Shown: positions 33,661 through 46,017, numbered from the stretch's first letter. The stretch: 64,000 bases of DNA from Triticum aestivum (GCF_018294505.1 NC_057798.1:371832026-371896025), one strand, 5' to 3'. Notes: generated from the letters alone by a model not told the origin. Translations and numbers: made by a program.

Positions 33661-33949
33661 GGTTTCCATGCAAAGATGTCCCAGTTCTCACGGAGGAACT
33701 GGATGAGCGCTTCTTCCTATTTGGGGTCGAGTGTTGTGGAGATATGAGTCGAAGCAGCGTTGGGGTCGGTCGGGTGGATGTGAACTGGTTCTGTCTCACC
33801 GGACGACTGAAACACTGATTTCGTAGCGGGCTTCTTGGCTCGCAACAAATCACTCGGGTCTGCATTCCTCTGGTGTTCCTGCCACTCTTCTGCCACCATC
33901 TGAGCATCAGCGATCTTTGAGCCTTTCTGAAGCACTCTTCCGCCTTCTT

Positions 33950-34621
33950 GCGATTACCAGTAACAGTGATCACGCCTTTAGGACCAGGCATCTTCAATTT
34001 GAGGTACACGTAACATGGTCGAGCCATAAAACGTGCATAAGCTGGCCTGCCCAAAATAGCGTGGTAGGCACTCTGGAAATCTACAACCTCAAATGTCAGC
34101 TTTTCTTTGCGGAAGTTCTTGGAATCACCAAAAACCACATCGAGAGCAATCTGGCCGAGTAATGCGGCCTTCTTGCCAGGAATGACTCCATAGAAACTCA
34201 TGTTGCTTGTGCTGAGTCTGGACATCGGAATGCCCATCCCTTTCAGCGTCTCAGCATACAGTATATTCAAACTACTGCCGCCATCCATCAACACTTTAGT
34301 CAGTCGAGTGCCCTCAATGACTGGGTCGACCACCAGAGCTTGCCTCCCAGGGGTGGCTATGTGCGTCGGGTGATCAGACTGGTCGAATGTGATGGCCGTC
34401 TGAGACCACTTCAGATAATTGGGTGTCGCCGGAGCAACCATATTCACCTCTCGGTTTATAACTTTCAGTCGACTTTTGCTCTCAACGTCAGCAAAAATCA
34501 CCAGAGTAGAATTGACCTGAGGGTATTCCTCGTCACTATCCCCCTTGTCCTCAACTTTGTCTGACTCCTTTTCCTTATCCTTGGATTGTTTCCCTAGAAC
34601 TGCTGTATCAGAAGTCGACAC
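33950..34621 (-). pseudogene. Tat aspartic protease, copy A
   Basis: Open segment with the retropepsin-like region: KVLMDGGSSLNILY, in which the active-site triad is Asp-Gly-Gly as is common in this lineage, followed by FEVVDFQSAYHAILGRPA (the conserved ILGRP block). In copy B it is fused in frame to gag. Here a one-base deletion and a stop at the gag boundary (about 34595) separate the two. Confidence 0.85.
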
Positions 34622-36275
34622 TGTCGAGTGGTATGCTTCGGGTAAATGAAATTACCCTCTTCATCTTTCTTCGTGTGGATGTGACACGGCAAATCCATCA
34701 CGTCATTTCCCTCTTTATCCTTCACTTTCTTGGGGTTCCAAGGCCCTTTGGGCTTTCCTTTGAACTTTCCTTGAGTCACGGCCAAGGTTTCTCCAGGAGC
34801 AGCTGGCTCGGCTTTCCGCTTTTGCTTCCGACTGGAGTTCCCTCCTCCGGTTTCCTGGGCGACTGACTTGTGCTTGCCGCTCCGGAGCCGATCCTCTTCC
34901 TCACCATTGGCATATTTGGTGGCTATCTCCATCATTCGACTCAGAGACATGTCTCCGGTTCGACCGAATTTCAGGCTTAGCTCTCTGTACTTAACGCCTT
35001 CCTTGAAGGCGCAGACTGCCTGGTGATCAGATACATTTTCTACTGTGTGATGCAATGTGATCCATCTCTGGATGTAATCTCTCAAAGTCTCATTCGACTT
35101 CTGCACACAAGATTGCAGCTCTGTCAGTCCTGCTGGTCGCTTGCATGTTCCTTCGAACGTTCTGACAAACACTCGGGAGAGGTCTTCCCACGTGTAAATG
35201 CTGCTGGGTGTCAACTGATTCAGCCATGCCCTGGCTGATCCCTCCAACATAAGAGGCAGATGTTTCATGGCCACCTCGTCATTTCCGCCGCCGATCTGGA
35301 CGGCCACTCGGTAGTCCTCAAGCCAAGTATCGGGCTTAGACTCACCGTTGAACTTACTGACTCCAGTCGCCAACCTGAAGTTGGGAGGAATCACTGCGGC
35401 TCTGATGGCTCTGCTGAAACACTCTGGTCCGGAGACATGCACTCGGCTGCTGGTGGGTACATCTCTGTCGTGACCCTCTCTGTGAGCTCTGTTCCGGTCG
35501 ACCAGACCTTGAACGATGATGGATCTCGCATCAAAGCCTGGTTCCCTGGGGTCGACTGGAATTCTTCGCCCGCCACTATGCTGGCGTCTATCATCCTGCT
35601 GTCGAGGTACGTAGGATCCACCCCTAGGGGGAGGGGTGGGCACTCGACGTCGATCATCGCAATCGAATCGGTGATCATACTGCTCACGGTTCCTGTACTG
35701 ATCGTGCCGTCTCCACGCCCTTCACGCCTCGGGGGCGATCTGGGGCTATGAGCTGACTGGACCGTATTCGCAGCCACGGATTTGCTGTGAATTCTGTTCC
35801 GCGACTGTGATACAGCTGAATTTTGATCTCCTGCTGCCCGGAGCAAATCTCTGATCTGCATCAAGCCTCTGCCAGCCTCTGACTTGGAAGGCTGAATTGA
35901 TTCTGCTATACGGGCTGCAGCTACTAAATTCTGAATCAGAGTTCGATATACCTGAGTCGGAGGTGGAAAGAGCTGACGTCGACTGGAGTCAGGGACCCGT
36001 TGTCGCGCACGCTCGTCGAGTGCTTGCTGAAGGTTCTCCAGTCGAGTGCGCTCAGCCAGGTTGGCCAAGCGCGCGTCCTCCAAGGCGCGAGCCTCAGGGG
36101 TTTCTCCAACGATAGGAGTATGAAGGGCATCCATGTTCCGGCGGCGAAGTTCTTCCCTCTGCAGCGAATTGAGGGGATCGGGAAGGTATTCCTCATGGGA
36201 ATGCGACGGATCGCCTCCGCCGTTACCTCCCTCGGCATCGGGAAAGCCGGGGGGAGCGTGTGGTCCGTTGACCAT
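34594..36275 (-). pseudogene. Tat gag, copy A (frameshifted)
   Basis: Gag begins at MVNGPHAPPG (36275) and runs in two frames, 35391-36275 and 34594-35643, separated by a one-base loss near 35715 relative to copy B. The N-part is a coiled-coil region (NLAERTRLENLQQALDERAR). The second part has the retrotrans_gag core (AWLNQLTPSSIYTWEDL, FVRTFEGTCKRPAGLTEL, ETLRDYIQRW) and a CHIH...HTTRQC zinc-knuckle-like end. It packages the genomic RNA in active relatives. Confidence 0.87.
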
Positions 36276-36294
36276 CAGGACCTCCACCGCTGGA

Positions 36295-36681
36295 TCACTG
36301 CTGTCGCACTCGGATGCAGTCTCTGCGGAGCCAGTCGAACAGGCTGTAGAGAGATTCGTCGGGCTCGATTGCCGCGACTTGGGCGGTGGTCGACTTGCGA
36401 GCCACCGCGTGCCTCACCCACCGCTGAAGCCTCGACCGACCGGAGCGCTTGCGCCGGCGGGAAGCTGGGAGGGAGGATGACACAGAAACCAGTCGATAGT
36501 GGGTCGACGGTTGCCGCGGGAGGACACCGCGGACACACGCGCGAAAGTGCGTCGCTCCGCGGACTGGGAGCGCGTCGACGTCGAGCGGAGCCTCCTGAAG
36601 CCAGGCAGAGTCGTCGGCGACGAACGTGAGCGCACCGAGACGGATCTCGTGGCCCTCGACCAAAACTCCGCCTGAAACCAT
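36295..36681 (-). CDS. Small ORF upstream of gag, Tat copy A
   Basis: A 128-codon frame beginning MVSGGVLVEGHEIRLG and ending CIRVRQQ, 20 bases before the gag ATG and in a different frame. The gag frame is itself open back across at least the last 25 codons of this ORF, so the two could be joined by frameshifting or be one ancestral frame. It has a basic middle (SRRRKRSGRSRLQRWVRHAV) and no domain I recognise. Copy B has at least one stop in it (Trp to TAG near 52780). Ogre/Tat elements may carry an ORF1 before gag; whether this is its equivalent is unproven. Confidence 0.5.
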   Translation of the reverse strand: MVSGGVLVEGHEIRLGALTFVADDSAWLQEAPLDVDALPVRGATHFRACVRGVLPRQPSTHYRLVSVSSSLPASRRRKRSGRSRLQRWVRHAVARKSTTAQVAAIEPDESLYSLFDWLRRDCIRVRQQ

Positions 36682-36735
36682 GATGAAGGCGATCGGAAAA
36701 AATTGCAACTTCTCCAGTAAGTCGCTAAGACACCT

Positions 36736-36753
36736 GCCCCACGGTGGGCGCCA
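36736..36753 (-). other. Primer-binding site, Tat copy A
   Basis: Minus-strand TGGCGCCCACCGTGGGGC, two bases inside the 5' LTR, has the TGGCGCC start typical of gypsy primer-binding sites. The tRNA is not assigned. Confidence 0.85.
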
Positions 36754-36755
36754 AC

Positions 36756-37282
36756 TGTCATGGTTCTAAGTCTGACAGTAGTGTAGGGGGGTACTAAAGG
36801 AGAGGCAAGATCCTAGCTATGGAGTAGTTGTACACGCAAGAGTTTTACAAGTTCAAGCCCTTCTCGGAGGAAGTAATAGCCCTACGTCTCGGTGCCCAGA
36901 GGCGGTCGACTGGATTATATGCGTGAGAGTTACAAGGGTGCGAACCCTTTTACCTGTGGAGGGGGGTGGCTTATATAGAGTGCGTCAGGACCCCAGCCAG
37001 CCCACGTAGCGGAGGGTTCAATGTACATAAAGGACAGACATTACTGGTAACGCCTTACATAAAGTGATATCATGGCCATAAAGACTACTTAATAACAGAC
37101 CGTTTGGATGCAGAGTGACCCTAGATCTTCTGGTGGTCGAATGAGTCTTCATGGTCGACTGTCTTCGAGTCCGTCGAGTGGAATCTTCCAGGTCGACTGA
37201 AAGACAGTTTCTTCTAGAGATGTCCTTGGGGAGGGTACTTGGGACAGGTCCATGACCCTACCCTAGGTACATGGCTTCATCA
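36756..37282 (-). repeat. 5' LTR of Tat copy A
   Basis: 527 bp from TGTCATGGTTCTAAG to CATGGCTTCATCA in + orientation, with TATATAAG on the minus strand at 36970-36977 as promoter of gag-pol. Confidence 0.93.
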
Positions 37283-37287
37283 CTACC

Positions 37288-39088
37288 CATCATATTCATC
37301 ATATAGTCTTTTCTTTTGTGGCATGGACATTTGTACTCGAGTGATTCAAGGCAATAGTCTATAGTTTGACATGAAGATATAAATACTCAAGCATACTAAC
37401 AACCAACCATGTCCTTCAAAATATCAACACTAAAGTACCTTATCCCTAGCCCATCATGCTCAGTCATTGATCCATTCATGAAAAATACTCAATATTAACT
37501 ACACCCAATGCACAAGTATGACAATAGTGCTCTCGAGTTGGTGCTCTATAAGAGAAGATGGGAGACTCGAAATAAAAATAAAAATTGCATAAAAGTAAAA
37601 TAGACATGCCATTCATAGATGGAAAGAGAGATTTGTAGAGGTGCCAGAGCTCAAAGTTTAAAATAGAGATAAAATAATTTTTGAGAGAGGCATGCTTTTC
37701 CTGTCAACAACGTCAAGATCGAAATTTTCCAATATCTCCCATGCTAGACACATTATAGGCGGTTCCCAAACAGAAAATAAAGTTTATTTCCTTTCCACAA
37801 TTTTTTCACAATCCATGGCTAGCTGTATCCACGGGTGCCTTCCAAACTTTCAATTTTCCAAGGATTTCTTTTCATTTCGATACTGGGCATCCATATTACC
37901 GGCCATTTTCTCGTGCAATGACAAGTTAATAAACACTCATCTTAAGAATAATCCATCTAGCATGAAAGATATTGACCACCCCCCTGTCGCTTCATAAGCA
38001 GTAAATGCATACAGAACGGATTTTTTTGAATGATTAGAGTTGGCACATGCAAATTTACTTGGAACAACATGTAAATACCGCATATAGGTAGGTATAGTGG
38101 ACTCATTTGGCACAACTTTGGATTTAAGGAATTGGATGCACAAGCAGTATTCCCACTTAGTACAAATGAAGGCTAGCAAATAGATTGAGAAGCAACCGAC
38201 CAGAGAACAAAAATGGTCGTAAACATGCATTGCAAATAACTAACACTGAATAATGCACCATAAGTAGGATATAGCTTCGTTGCATAACTTTTGGCTTTAT
38301 GTGCATGCATAGGGCATCACAAACCTTAACACCAATATTCTTACTAAATGACAGTTACTCACTAGCATAACTCACGTATTATCATATCCACATTGGAAAA
38401 CTATTGCAAGGAATAAAACTTATCATATCCAAGGATCTACATGAAAGTCTTTATTATATCCTTCTTGAATATTCATCACATTGGGACCAAATTCATATCT
38501 CGTGCAAATTACCATTACTATTATCAACTCTCAAAAGGATATAAGTGAAGCATGAGAGTTCATCTATTTCTTAAAAATATAATCACCTCCATGCTCAAAA
38601 AGATATAAGTGAAGCACTAGAGCAACTGCCTAGCTCAAAAGATATAAGTGAAGCACATAGAGTATTCTAACAAATCACGAAAGATGTGTGTCCCTCTCAA
38701 ATAGGTGTGTCCAGCAAAGATGATTGTGAAAAACTAAAAGGTAAACAAAGCAAAGACTTATGTAATACCCGCCGCTCCAAGCAAAACTCATATCATGTGA
38801 TGAATAAAAATATAGCTCCAAGTAATATTACCGATGGTCGGTTGAAGAAAGAGGTGATGCTTTCTGGGGCATCCCCAAGCTTAGTTGCTTGGGAGTCCTT
38901 GAATATTACCTTGGGGGTGCCTCGAGCATCCCCAAGATTAGGCTCTTGCCACTCCTTATTCCTTCATCCATCGTGATTTAACTCAAAACGTGAAAACTTC
39001 ATCACACAAAACTCAGCAAACCTTCGTGAGATCCGTTAGTATAATAAAGCAAATCACTACTTTAGGTACTGTTGCAAACCGATTCATA
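37288..39088 (-). other. Host gypsy non-coding internal region
   Basis: Resumes the host gypsy sequence after the CTACC duplication. It is AT-rich with the repeated GGCATCCCCAAGCTTAG-type words found in the non-coding internal part of this gypsy group, and holds no supported gene. It ends at an A (39088) where Helitron 1 begins. Confidence 0.65.
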
Positions 39089-40191
39089 TCTATAATACCT
39101 AAACAGTTCATCCCCACTAACCTATTTCTCTTGACATGCAACCTATCCACATCACCATCCATTCCCGTACGGCCACGTCAGCACTAATCCCGCACAGCCA
39201 CGATTTTCCATCGCTGATCCCGCATAACTCAGCGAAATGGGCTGTACGAAGCTGATGCTTTTGCAACTGGGCTGCTCAGGCCACAGTGGCGGTATACGTG
39301 CCATCAAAAAATCTAGCTGGGCTTTGTTGATAACACCATTCAAGTCTGTACCTGGCCCATCTACCTGCTTATCGCGCGTTAGGTTGCTGAGGGTTCCTCT
39401 TCCTGCCGATCTATCTTCCGATCAGCGCCGCCATGACCGGACGCGCTCTCCATTCTCCTCCTTGAAACGACAGCAACAAATACACATGAAACGGAATCAT
39501 TCATAGCCTCTCATTAACTCACAACCTGTTACCCTGCAAATCCGGGAGAAAGTGCTAGATTTAATTGAGCCTCCGTCTCCTTCATCTTTAAAAGGATGCC
39601 TGCACTGCCATTGTCATCGACTACGCACGCCTGCTTACCTCTACTCTTGGAAACGACCTCCACTTTGGTAGTTGGATGCTCCCTATTTTCAACCTTCCTC
39701 TATTTTTCCTATCGCTCCGTTTATGCTTTTGAAATTTGTCAGGTTGTGACCCCATATTGAAAGGTGTTCAACGTTTTACTGGTCGATTTGGCTTCACTGC
39801 TTAATAGGACCTTGATACAGATCTCTTGCTACTACATAGGTATGCGGTCTCTCCACTCATAAAAAAGTTCTTCATTGCTGGGGTAGTGAACCTCAGTTAT
39901 CCATACACATATTTGTTGGCTTTCATCATTTACAGTCGGTTATATCGAATGTTATATATTTCAAATTTAGTTTCTCAATAGGAATTTTGCTCATTCATCC
40001 ATTCGGTCCTCCTGTTTCATCTTCCACTATACCACACATTTAGTCTGAAAAATTAATTCATAAGGCAGTCGAGCGGCCGGCCGGAGTGACAACACTCTGC
40101 CTCCTCAATTTAGCGTTTAATCCACGTATACTCCATAGGTACTTTATAGTGATACATCCCCATACGTCTTCCTCCTCAATCCAGCGCTCTG
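39089..40191 (+). other. Helitron 1, left arm
   Basis: About 1.1 kb without a domain I recognise. A short GC-rich part near 39400-39480 could be captured genic sequence but has no usable frame. The last five bases before copy B (CCTAC, 40192-40196) are its target duplication. Confidence 0.5.
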
Positions 40192-40196
40192 CCTAC

Positions 40197-40724
40197 TGTC
40201 GTGGTTCTAAGTCTGACAGTAGTGTAAGGGGGTACTAAAGGAGAGGCAAGATCCTAGCTATGGAGTAGTTGTACACACAAGAGTTTTACGAGTTCATGCC
40301 CTTCTTGGAGGAAGTAACAGCCCTATGTCTCGGTGCCCTGAGGCGGTCGACTGGATTATATGCATGAGAGTTATAGGGGTGCGAACCCTTCTACCTGTGG
40401 AGGGGGGTGGCTTATATAGAGTGCGCCAGGACCCCAACCAGCCCACTTAGCGGAGGGTTCAATGTACATAAAGGCCAGACGTTACTGCTAACGCCTTACA
40501 TAAAGTGATATCATGGCCATAAAGACTACTTAATAACAGACCGTTTGGATGCAGAGTGACCCTAGATCTTCTGGTGGTCGAATGAGTCTTCATGGTCGAC
40601 TATCTTCGAGTCTGTCGAGTGGAAGTCTCCCAAGTCGACTGAAAGACAGTTTCTTCTAGAGATGTCCTTGAGGAGGGTACTTGGGACAGGTGCATGACCC
40701 TACCCTAGGTACATGGCTTCATCA
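40197..40724 (-). repeat. 3' LTR of Tat copy B
   Basis: 528 bp, TGTCGTGGTTCTAAG to CATGGCTTCATCA in + orientation. The inner edge (TTAGCCCCCGAATGG) read on the minus strand gives the polypurine tract CCATTCGGGGGCTAA. Confidence 0.93.
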
Positions 40725-41272
40725 TTAGCCCCCGAATGGATCAAGGTTTGAGTGAGGAAGGAGTTGAGAATTCTTTCGACCTGCTTTTCGTGCTGCGAGA
40801 GTATCTTACTCTGGATCAATGACTTTTTAGTGATGGCGTCAACTTCTCTTTCAGTCGCCTTGATCCATTCTTTGCATCTGCAGAGTGAACTTTACGAACT
40901 TGGAGATTTTTGGGCGACGGATCGGAGGAAATCTGTTGTCTAACATGTTGCTTTGCTATCCGCGGATTTCACGGTATCTGAATTTCAGGAAGCGCGCGAA
41001 GCGGAGGAGGCTGCGGTACTTTGATGAGATAAGGCAAAGACACCTCGATCTCCGTGCCATCTTTTTCGCCATGTATCGTGCGCGCCTGTCGCGGGATTTG
41101 GCAGGATCATCCGGGCCTACCAGTCAGCCACTCGGAAGAGACTCCATATAAGGCACCGGACGGGTTTTTTTGAACAGTGTGCCCTCATTCCCCTCTCCCT
41201 CTTCCTCGAACTCATTTGCTGCACTCGCTTCCACCTCCGCCCTACTGCTCCTTGCGCACCTCGCCAACGACG
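40725..41272 (+). promoter_or_regulatory. Antisense-gene promoter and 5' UTR, Tat copy B
   Basis: Carries the same TATA box as copy A (TATAAGG, 41147-41153) and the CT-rich leader, 126 nt before the ATG. A short open frame (40752-40943) is an accidental frame, also present in copy A at 24706-24897. Confidence 0.6.
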
Positions 41273-44200
41273 ATGGTGAAGGAAAAGACGGCGGCTTTGG
41301 AGCAGGCGAAGAAGGCGACGGCGAAGGCGAAGGGGAGAGCGACTAGTCGGGGCAAATCATCGTCACGGTCCAGCCTGCCGCAAGGCTGGATCCAGGGAGA
41401 TTGGATCCGCTCGACCATCACCCAGAAGGACCTCGACGACCTGGCCAACGAAGGACTGATCCCCCATGGGTCAGCAAGGCTTCCGGGGAAGGAGTGGCAG
41501 CCGCAGCCTCAGGAGGGTGAGTGCGTCCTCTTAGCCACCCATGTAGATCGCGGTTTTTCTCTGCCGCTGAATCTTTTCTTTCGAGGGTTCCTGAACTTCT
41601 TTGGTGCACAACTCCATCACTTCATGCCCAACTCCATTGCCTACCTCGCTGCTTTCGTGTCTTTGTGCAAAAACTTCTTGGGTTGCCGGCCGCACTGGGG
41701 CCTTTTCAAACACATTTTCACCTGTCGCTCTCAGACGGTGAAAAAGGCTAGCCCAAATGACGAGAGAACCCAAGTAATCCAGATGTGTGGGGGTCTCGGG
41801 GTTCAGATGAGGAGTAAGAGTGCATTTCCAGCCATGACCCTTCCCGAGTCAGTTCGAGGGTGGCAGTCGACCTGGTTCTACTGCCAAGACCAGTCGACTG
41901 GCCTCCCCCCGTTCTCCATGGACCGAGTGAACAAACCATCTTCTCTGAAGGTGCTTCCAGAGGAGAAGGCTCAGGTTAGGATGTTGATGGAGCGCGTGGT
42001 ATACCTCATTCGCGACGGAGTGACGGGCATGGATCTTCTAGAGGTTTTCCTTCGACGGCGCATTCAGCCACTTCAGTATCTGGGCCATCCGATGTGGTTG
42101 TACTCTGGTACTGAAGACACCACTCGGGTCCACCCGGAGGAGGTCGACGATGTCACTCTGGAGAGGTGGATGACCGCCATCACGGGGAACAGAGATAATC
42201 CTCGTGGAGCCAGGAGGATCCCGCCACTCGACTAGTCCTACGAACTAGACAAGGTCTGACTACATTTCTCTGACTTGTGATTCTGTTTTCTCCATTCTGC
42301 TTTGCTGCAATTCGGTCGACTGACCTTTATCTTGTTTGTTGTCTTCTAGATCACAACCGAGATGTACTCGATGCCCAACGGGGTGCAAGAATAGACCGAA
42401 GAAGAAGAAGGAAGTGGAGGTGAAAGCCAGGAGGAGTGGGAGTCGGATGGCGACGAGGGTGAAGAAGATGCTGGCTCTGATGAGGAAGAGGAGGAGGCAG
42501 AGGAGGAGGTAGTCGAGCCTCCTCGTACTGAAAGACGGTCCAAGCTCGCCCATGATCCTGCAGTCGAGTGTGGCAAGGGAGCCGTGCCTGCTGGGCAGTC
42601 GACCAAACGCCCTCGGACGACTTCTCCAGCGCCGACTGAGAAAGCATCAAAGCAACCCCAAGCGTCACTAACAAAACCGGCGAAGGCCCTACCAAAGATG
42701 AGGATGGAGATTCCGACTGTTTCTGGGTAATGGTGTAACTCATGTTTTCTCTTTCAATCATGGATATATTCTTGGTCGACCCGATCGCTGACCCACTGAT
42801 TTCTGAAATCGCAGTGCTACTACTTCTGAGACCTCAGCCAGGCATGAAGATCAAGAAATGGAGGATGTTGTCACTTCTAATCCTGGTATGATCTGTGCAG
42901 TTTCACTTTCGGTCGATCGGATCTTCATTTTTAACTTTGAACCTTTTCTGTAGCTCCACCTAGCATTATCATTGATCTCCCTGACGACGATGATGAGGAT
43001 CCACTGAGGCAAAGGAGGAACAGGAAAGCGTTTGCTGGCAAGACTGCTCAGGTTGCTTCAGTGCCTGAGACATTGGTTCTGGAGGGGGGCAACGTTGCTC
43101 GGGCTACCGTGTCCTTTGCGGTGCCGTTGACGAGTGTCTGCCCTCCGTCGTCGAGTGCTGATCCACCTTCCCTCTTCTACACACACCACGCCCCAGAGGA
43201 CCAAGCAGGTGCTGCCAAGGAAGCCATACGCCAGGCGGGGGTCATGATGGAGCAGGTGAAGGCGATCTGAGATGCCAGCCAAGCAGCTTATGATGCAAGT
43301 TCAGCTCTTCAGAGCAATGTCCAGGTTAGTTGACCACCGCATGTTCTGTTAGGATATGATACCTGCCAATTTTTCTTTCTGAACATCTTAATACTTGTCA
43401 TACACCCACTGGGTGTGTCGATTGAAATGTCTGGATTAGTGGGGGCACGCTGAGTGCACCCACTAGGTGTAGTCCCCGAGACTACGGTGGACTGCTGGCA
43501 GTCGACTGTAGTCTTTATGTCTTGAACTTTTTCTCTTTTACTTTCTTCACTCGATGTGGTCGAATGGAATCATGGAAACAGTGGGGGCACGCTGAGTGCA
43601 CCCACTGGGTGTAGTCCCAGAGACCGTGGTCGACTGCTGGTAGTCGGCTATGGTCTGAAGAATACTTTGCTTTCTTTCTCCCCTTTTTTTGAAACTGTGT
43701 CTAACTGTTGGCAGTTAGCTACTTTCGGTCGACTAATCGATCCGAGCTGGTAGAACCAGTGGGGGAACGCTGAGTGCACCCACTGGGTGTAGTCCCCGAG
43801 ACTACAGTTGAAATTTTTGATTCGGCTGTAGTCTTAGAAATGTTACTATTTTTCTCTTAGTCACTCGGAAATGACCTATCTTTGATGTCTGTCGACTGAT
43901 TTTTCACAGAAATCTTGCGAGCTTGTGGCTCGTTATACTGAGTTGGAGAACAAGCATATCCAGCTCGAACTTGATCTGAAGCTTGTCCAGGAGAAATTCA
44001 CGAAGGCGAAGGAGGAGACAAAAGGTATGTTTGGTGAGAACCTTGACGACTGCCCTTACTTTTTGTCCATTCCTGAGTCTGACCTCACTGTCATTTCGCA
44101 GATAAACTAAGGGATGCTCTAAAGAAGAAGGACCTTGACCTCGCCGAGGCGCAGAAAGCGGCTTCGGACAAGACGAAACTCGCAGAAGAAAAGTTGGCTT

Positions 44201-44949
44201 CAATCAGCAAACTTGAAGAGGAGAATACCAATCTGAAAGCTGCTCTCGACGTGGCCAACAAGGAGGTCAGCCGACTGAAGAATGACAAGATGGCCCTGAG
44301 TGACAAGAATAGCGAACTGGTGGGAAAGAAGAACGACTTAGAGGCTTATCTGGGAAGGCTCGCCAAGAAGTTATTCCTCATGCTCGAAGGTAACCCCTTA
44401 TATCCGACTGGTAATCACTGAATTATTGTAGGAACGTTAGCTTATCCTTGGATCGTATCCACAGAATTCTGCCAAAACTTTGAAGAGGAGACTAGTCGAG
44501 TGGAGACTGGCTTAGATCCCATCAACTCTCCTGTGAAGGATGAAGCCGCCATGAACATGCTCCATCTCGAGTCTCGCGTTGCTGCTATGGTCGACTATCT
44601 TGCGAGTCTGAAGGTTGCAACATCACGCATCGACACAGGACTCTGGCCGAGAGAAACACTTCAGAACGACCACGAGTCTCTGATGACTCGACTGAACGAA
44701 GTTCCAAGTCGAGTGCAAGAATGGAAAAAGTCTTCTGCCAGCTGTGGTGCCGACATTGCTCTGTCTCTGGTCCGTGTTCACTGCAAGGACGCGCGAGAAG
44801 ACAAGCTGGCGTCTCTCAAAGTGGCCAATACCAAGAAGCATGACTTCCGATCTTTCATGAAGACCTTCATTTCTGCTCCCACTCGGATCACAGAAGGAAA
44901 ACACCTGGACGAGTTCGTTGCGCCTTCCACTCCTCCGCAGGAGGAGTAA
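41273..44949 (+). pseudogene. Antisense spliced gene of Tat copy B (Transposase_28-like plus coiled coil)
   Basis: Exons 41273-42253, 42350-42726, 42815-42885, 42954-43324, 43910-44024, 44102-44389 and 44465-44949, all with GT-AG introns at the same places as copy A. Their sum is 2688 bases, exactly 896 codons, and phases agree at every junction. The N-terminal domain resembles Transposase_28 (residues about 50-200: EGLIPHGSARLPGKEW, FFGAQLHHFMPNSIAYL, GCRPHWGLFKHIFTC) and extends to a LERWMTAITGNRDNPRGA block. The C-terminal half is coiled coil ending EFVAPSTPPQEE. At least three premature stops: TAG 42233, TAG 42392, TGA 43268. The product's role is unknown; nuclear action is a guess from the basic KRPRTTSP-like stretch. 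Confidence 0.82.
43325..43909 (+). repeat. Intron 4 of the antisense gene with three paired-hairpin repeats (copy B)
   Basis: A 585-bp intron with the same three hairpin blocks as copy A (starting near 43438, 43580 and 43759). The stems are mostly kept, with single changes in the second arm (GTAGTCCCAGAGAC in unit 2) and in unit 3 (GGGGGAACGC). Confidence 0.72.
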
Positions 44950-45209
44950 AAAACTTCTATGCTCGATGCCTTAAATTTGCCTCGGAATGCCGAGTGGTTT
45001 TTGTAACCGATAAACTTTAACAAGCTTGGTGCCTAAGCACTTCTGGATCTATAGGACGCTATCTGAACTTGGGCTTGCCGTTGAATATGTTTGCATCCGC
45101 CTTCGAACGATCATTGTCCTTCGCTCAGAATATATACTAGTGTTTGTGATGCACTTTTGCACGTAGGGACGAAGCACAAATTGCAATCGACTTGTACTCG
45201 TCATGCTTA

Positions 45210-46017
45210 GACGAGCACTGGGCTGCGGCTAAGCCTCCGAGTGGGAGGTTTGCTCGCCACTCGGTAGGATTTTCAAAAAACTTAGGTGAGCACTGGGCTG
45301 CAGCTAAGCCCCCGAGTGGGAGGTTTACTCTCCACTCGGTAGGATTTTCAAAAACTTAGGCGAGCACTGGGCTGCAGCTAAGCCCCCGAGTGGGAGGTTT
45401 GCTCTCCACTCGGTAGGATTTTCAAAAAACTTAGGCGAGCACTGGGCTGCAGCTAAGCCCCCGAGTGGGAGGTTTACTCTCCACTCGGTAGGATTTTCAA
45501 AAACTTAGGTGAGCACTGGGCTGCAGCTAAGCCCCCGAGTGGGAGGTTTGCTCTTCACTCGGTAGGATTTTCAAAAAACTTAGGCGAGCACTGGGCTGCA
45601 GCTAAGCCTCCGAGTGGGAGGTTTACTCTCCACTCGGTAGGATTTTCAAAAACTTAGGCGAGCACTGGGCTGCAGCTAAGCCCCCGAGTGGGAGGTTTGC
45701 TCTCCACTCGGTAGGATTTACAAAAACTTAGGCGAGCACTGGGCTGCAGCTAAGCCCCCGAGTGGGAGGTTTGCTCTCCACTCGGTAGGATTTTCAAAAA
45801 CTTAGGCGAGCACTGGGCTGCAGCTAAGCCCCCGAGTGGGAGGTTTCCTCTCCACTCGGTAGGATTTTCAAAAACTTTGGCGAGCACTAGGCTGCGGCTA
45901 AGCCCCCGAGTGGGAGGTTTGCTCTCCACTCGGTAGGATTTTCAAAAACTTAGGCGAGCACTGGGCTGCAGCTAAGCCCCCGAGTGGGACGTTTGCTCTC
46001 CACTCGGTAGGATTTCC
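45210..46017. repeat. Tandem array of about 74-bp hairpin repeats (11 units), copy B
   Basis: The same repeat as at 29161-29818 but with about 11 units, two more than copy A. Unit spacing is 73-75 bp, and each unit keeps the CCGAGTGG and CCACTCGG arms with few exceptions. The preceding 260 bp (44950-45209) is the 3' flank of the antisense gene without coding signal. Confidence 0.92.

Larger units (their letters stand above)
24145..37282 (-). mobile_element. Tat-lineage gypsy retrotransposon, copy A
   Basis: A complete 13.1-kb element: LTRs of about 530 bp (24145-24678 and 36756-37282), perfect CTACC target duplications (24140-24144 and 37283-37287), primer-binding site at 36736-36753, gag-pol on the minus strand (36275 to about 30763) and an additional spliced gene on the + strand (25229-28900) between pol and the 3' LTR. 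Tandem repeats separate the two. Dual RNase H domains and the antisense Transposase_28-like ORF place it in the Tat branch of Ty3/gypsy (RIRE2/Grande-like). Stops in RT, a frameshift after gag and a deletion in integrase make it defective. The LTRs differ by roughly 16 substitutions by hand count, about 3 percent. Confidence 0.93.

Noticed and set aside
33621..33818. Short + strand frames over Tat pol and gag (for example 33621-33818, 36000-36629, 52121-52807)
   Set aside because: They are antisense shadows of gag-pol. Their presence in both copies reflects the conserved gag-pol sequence; unlike 25229-28900, they lack a promoter, splice sites or a domain.
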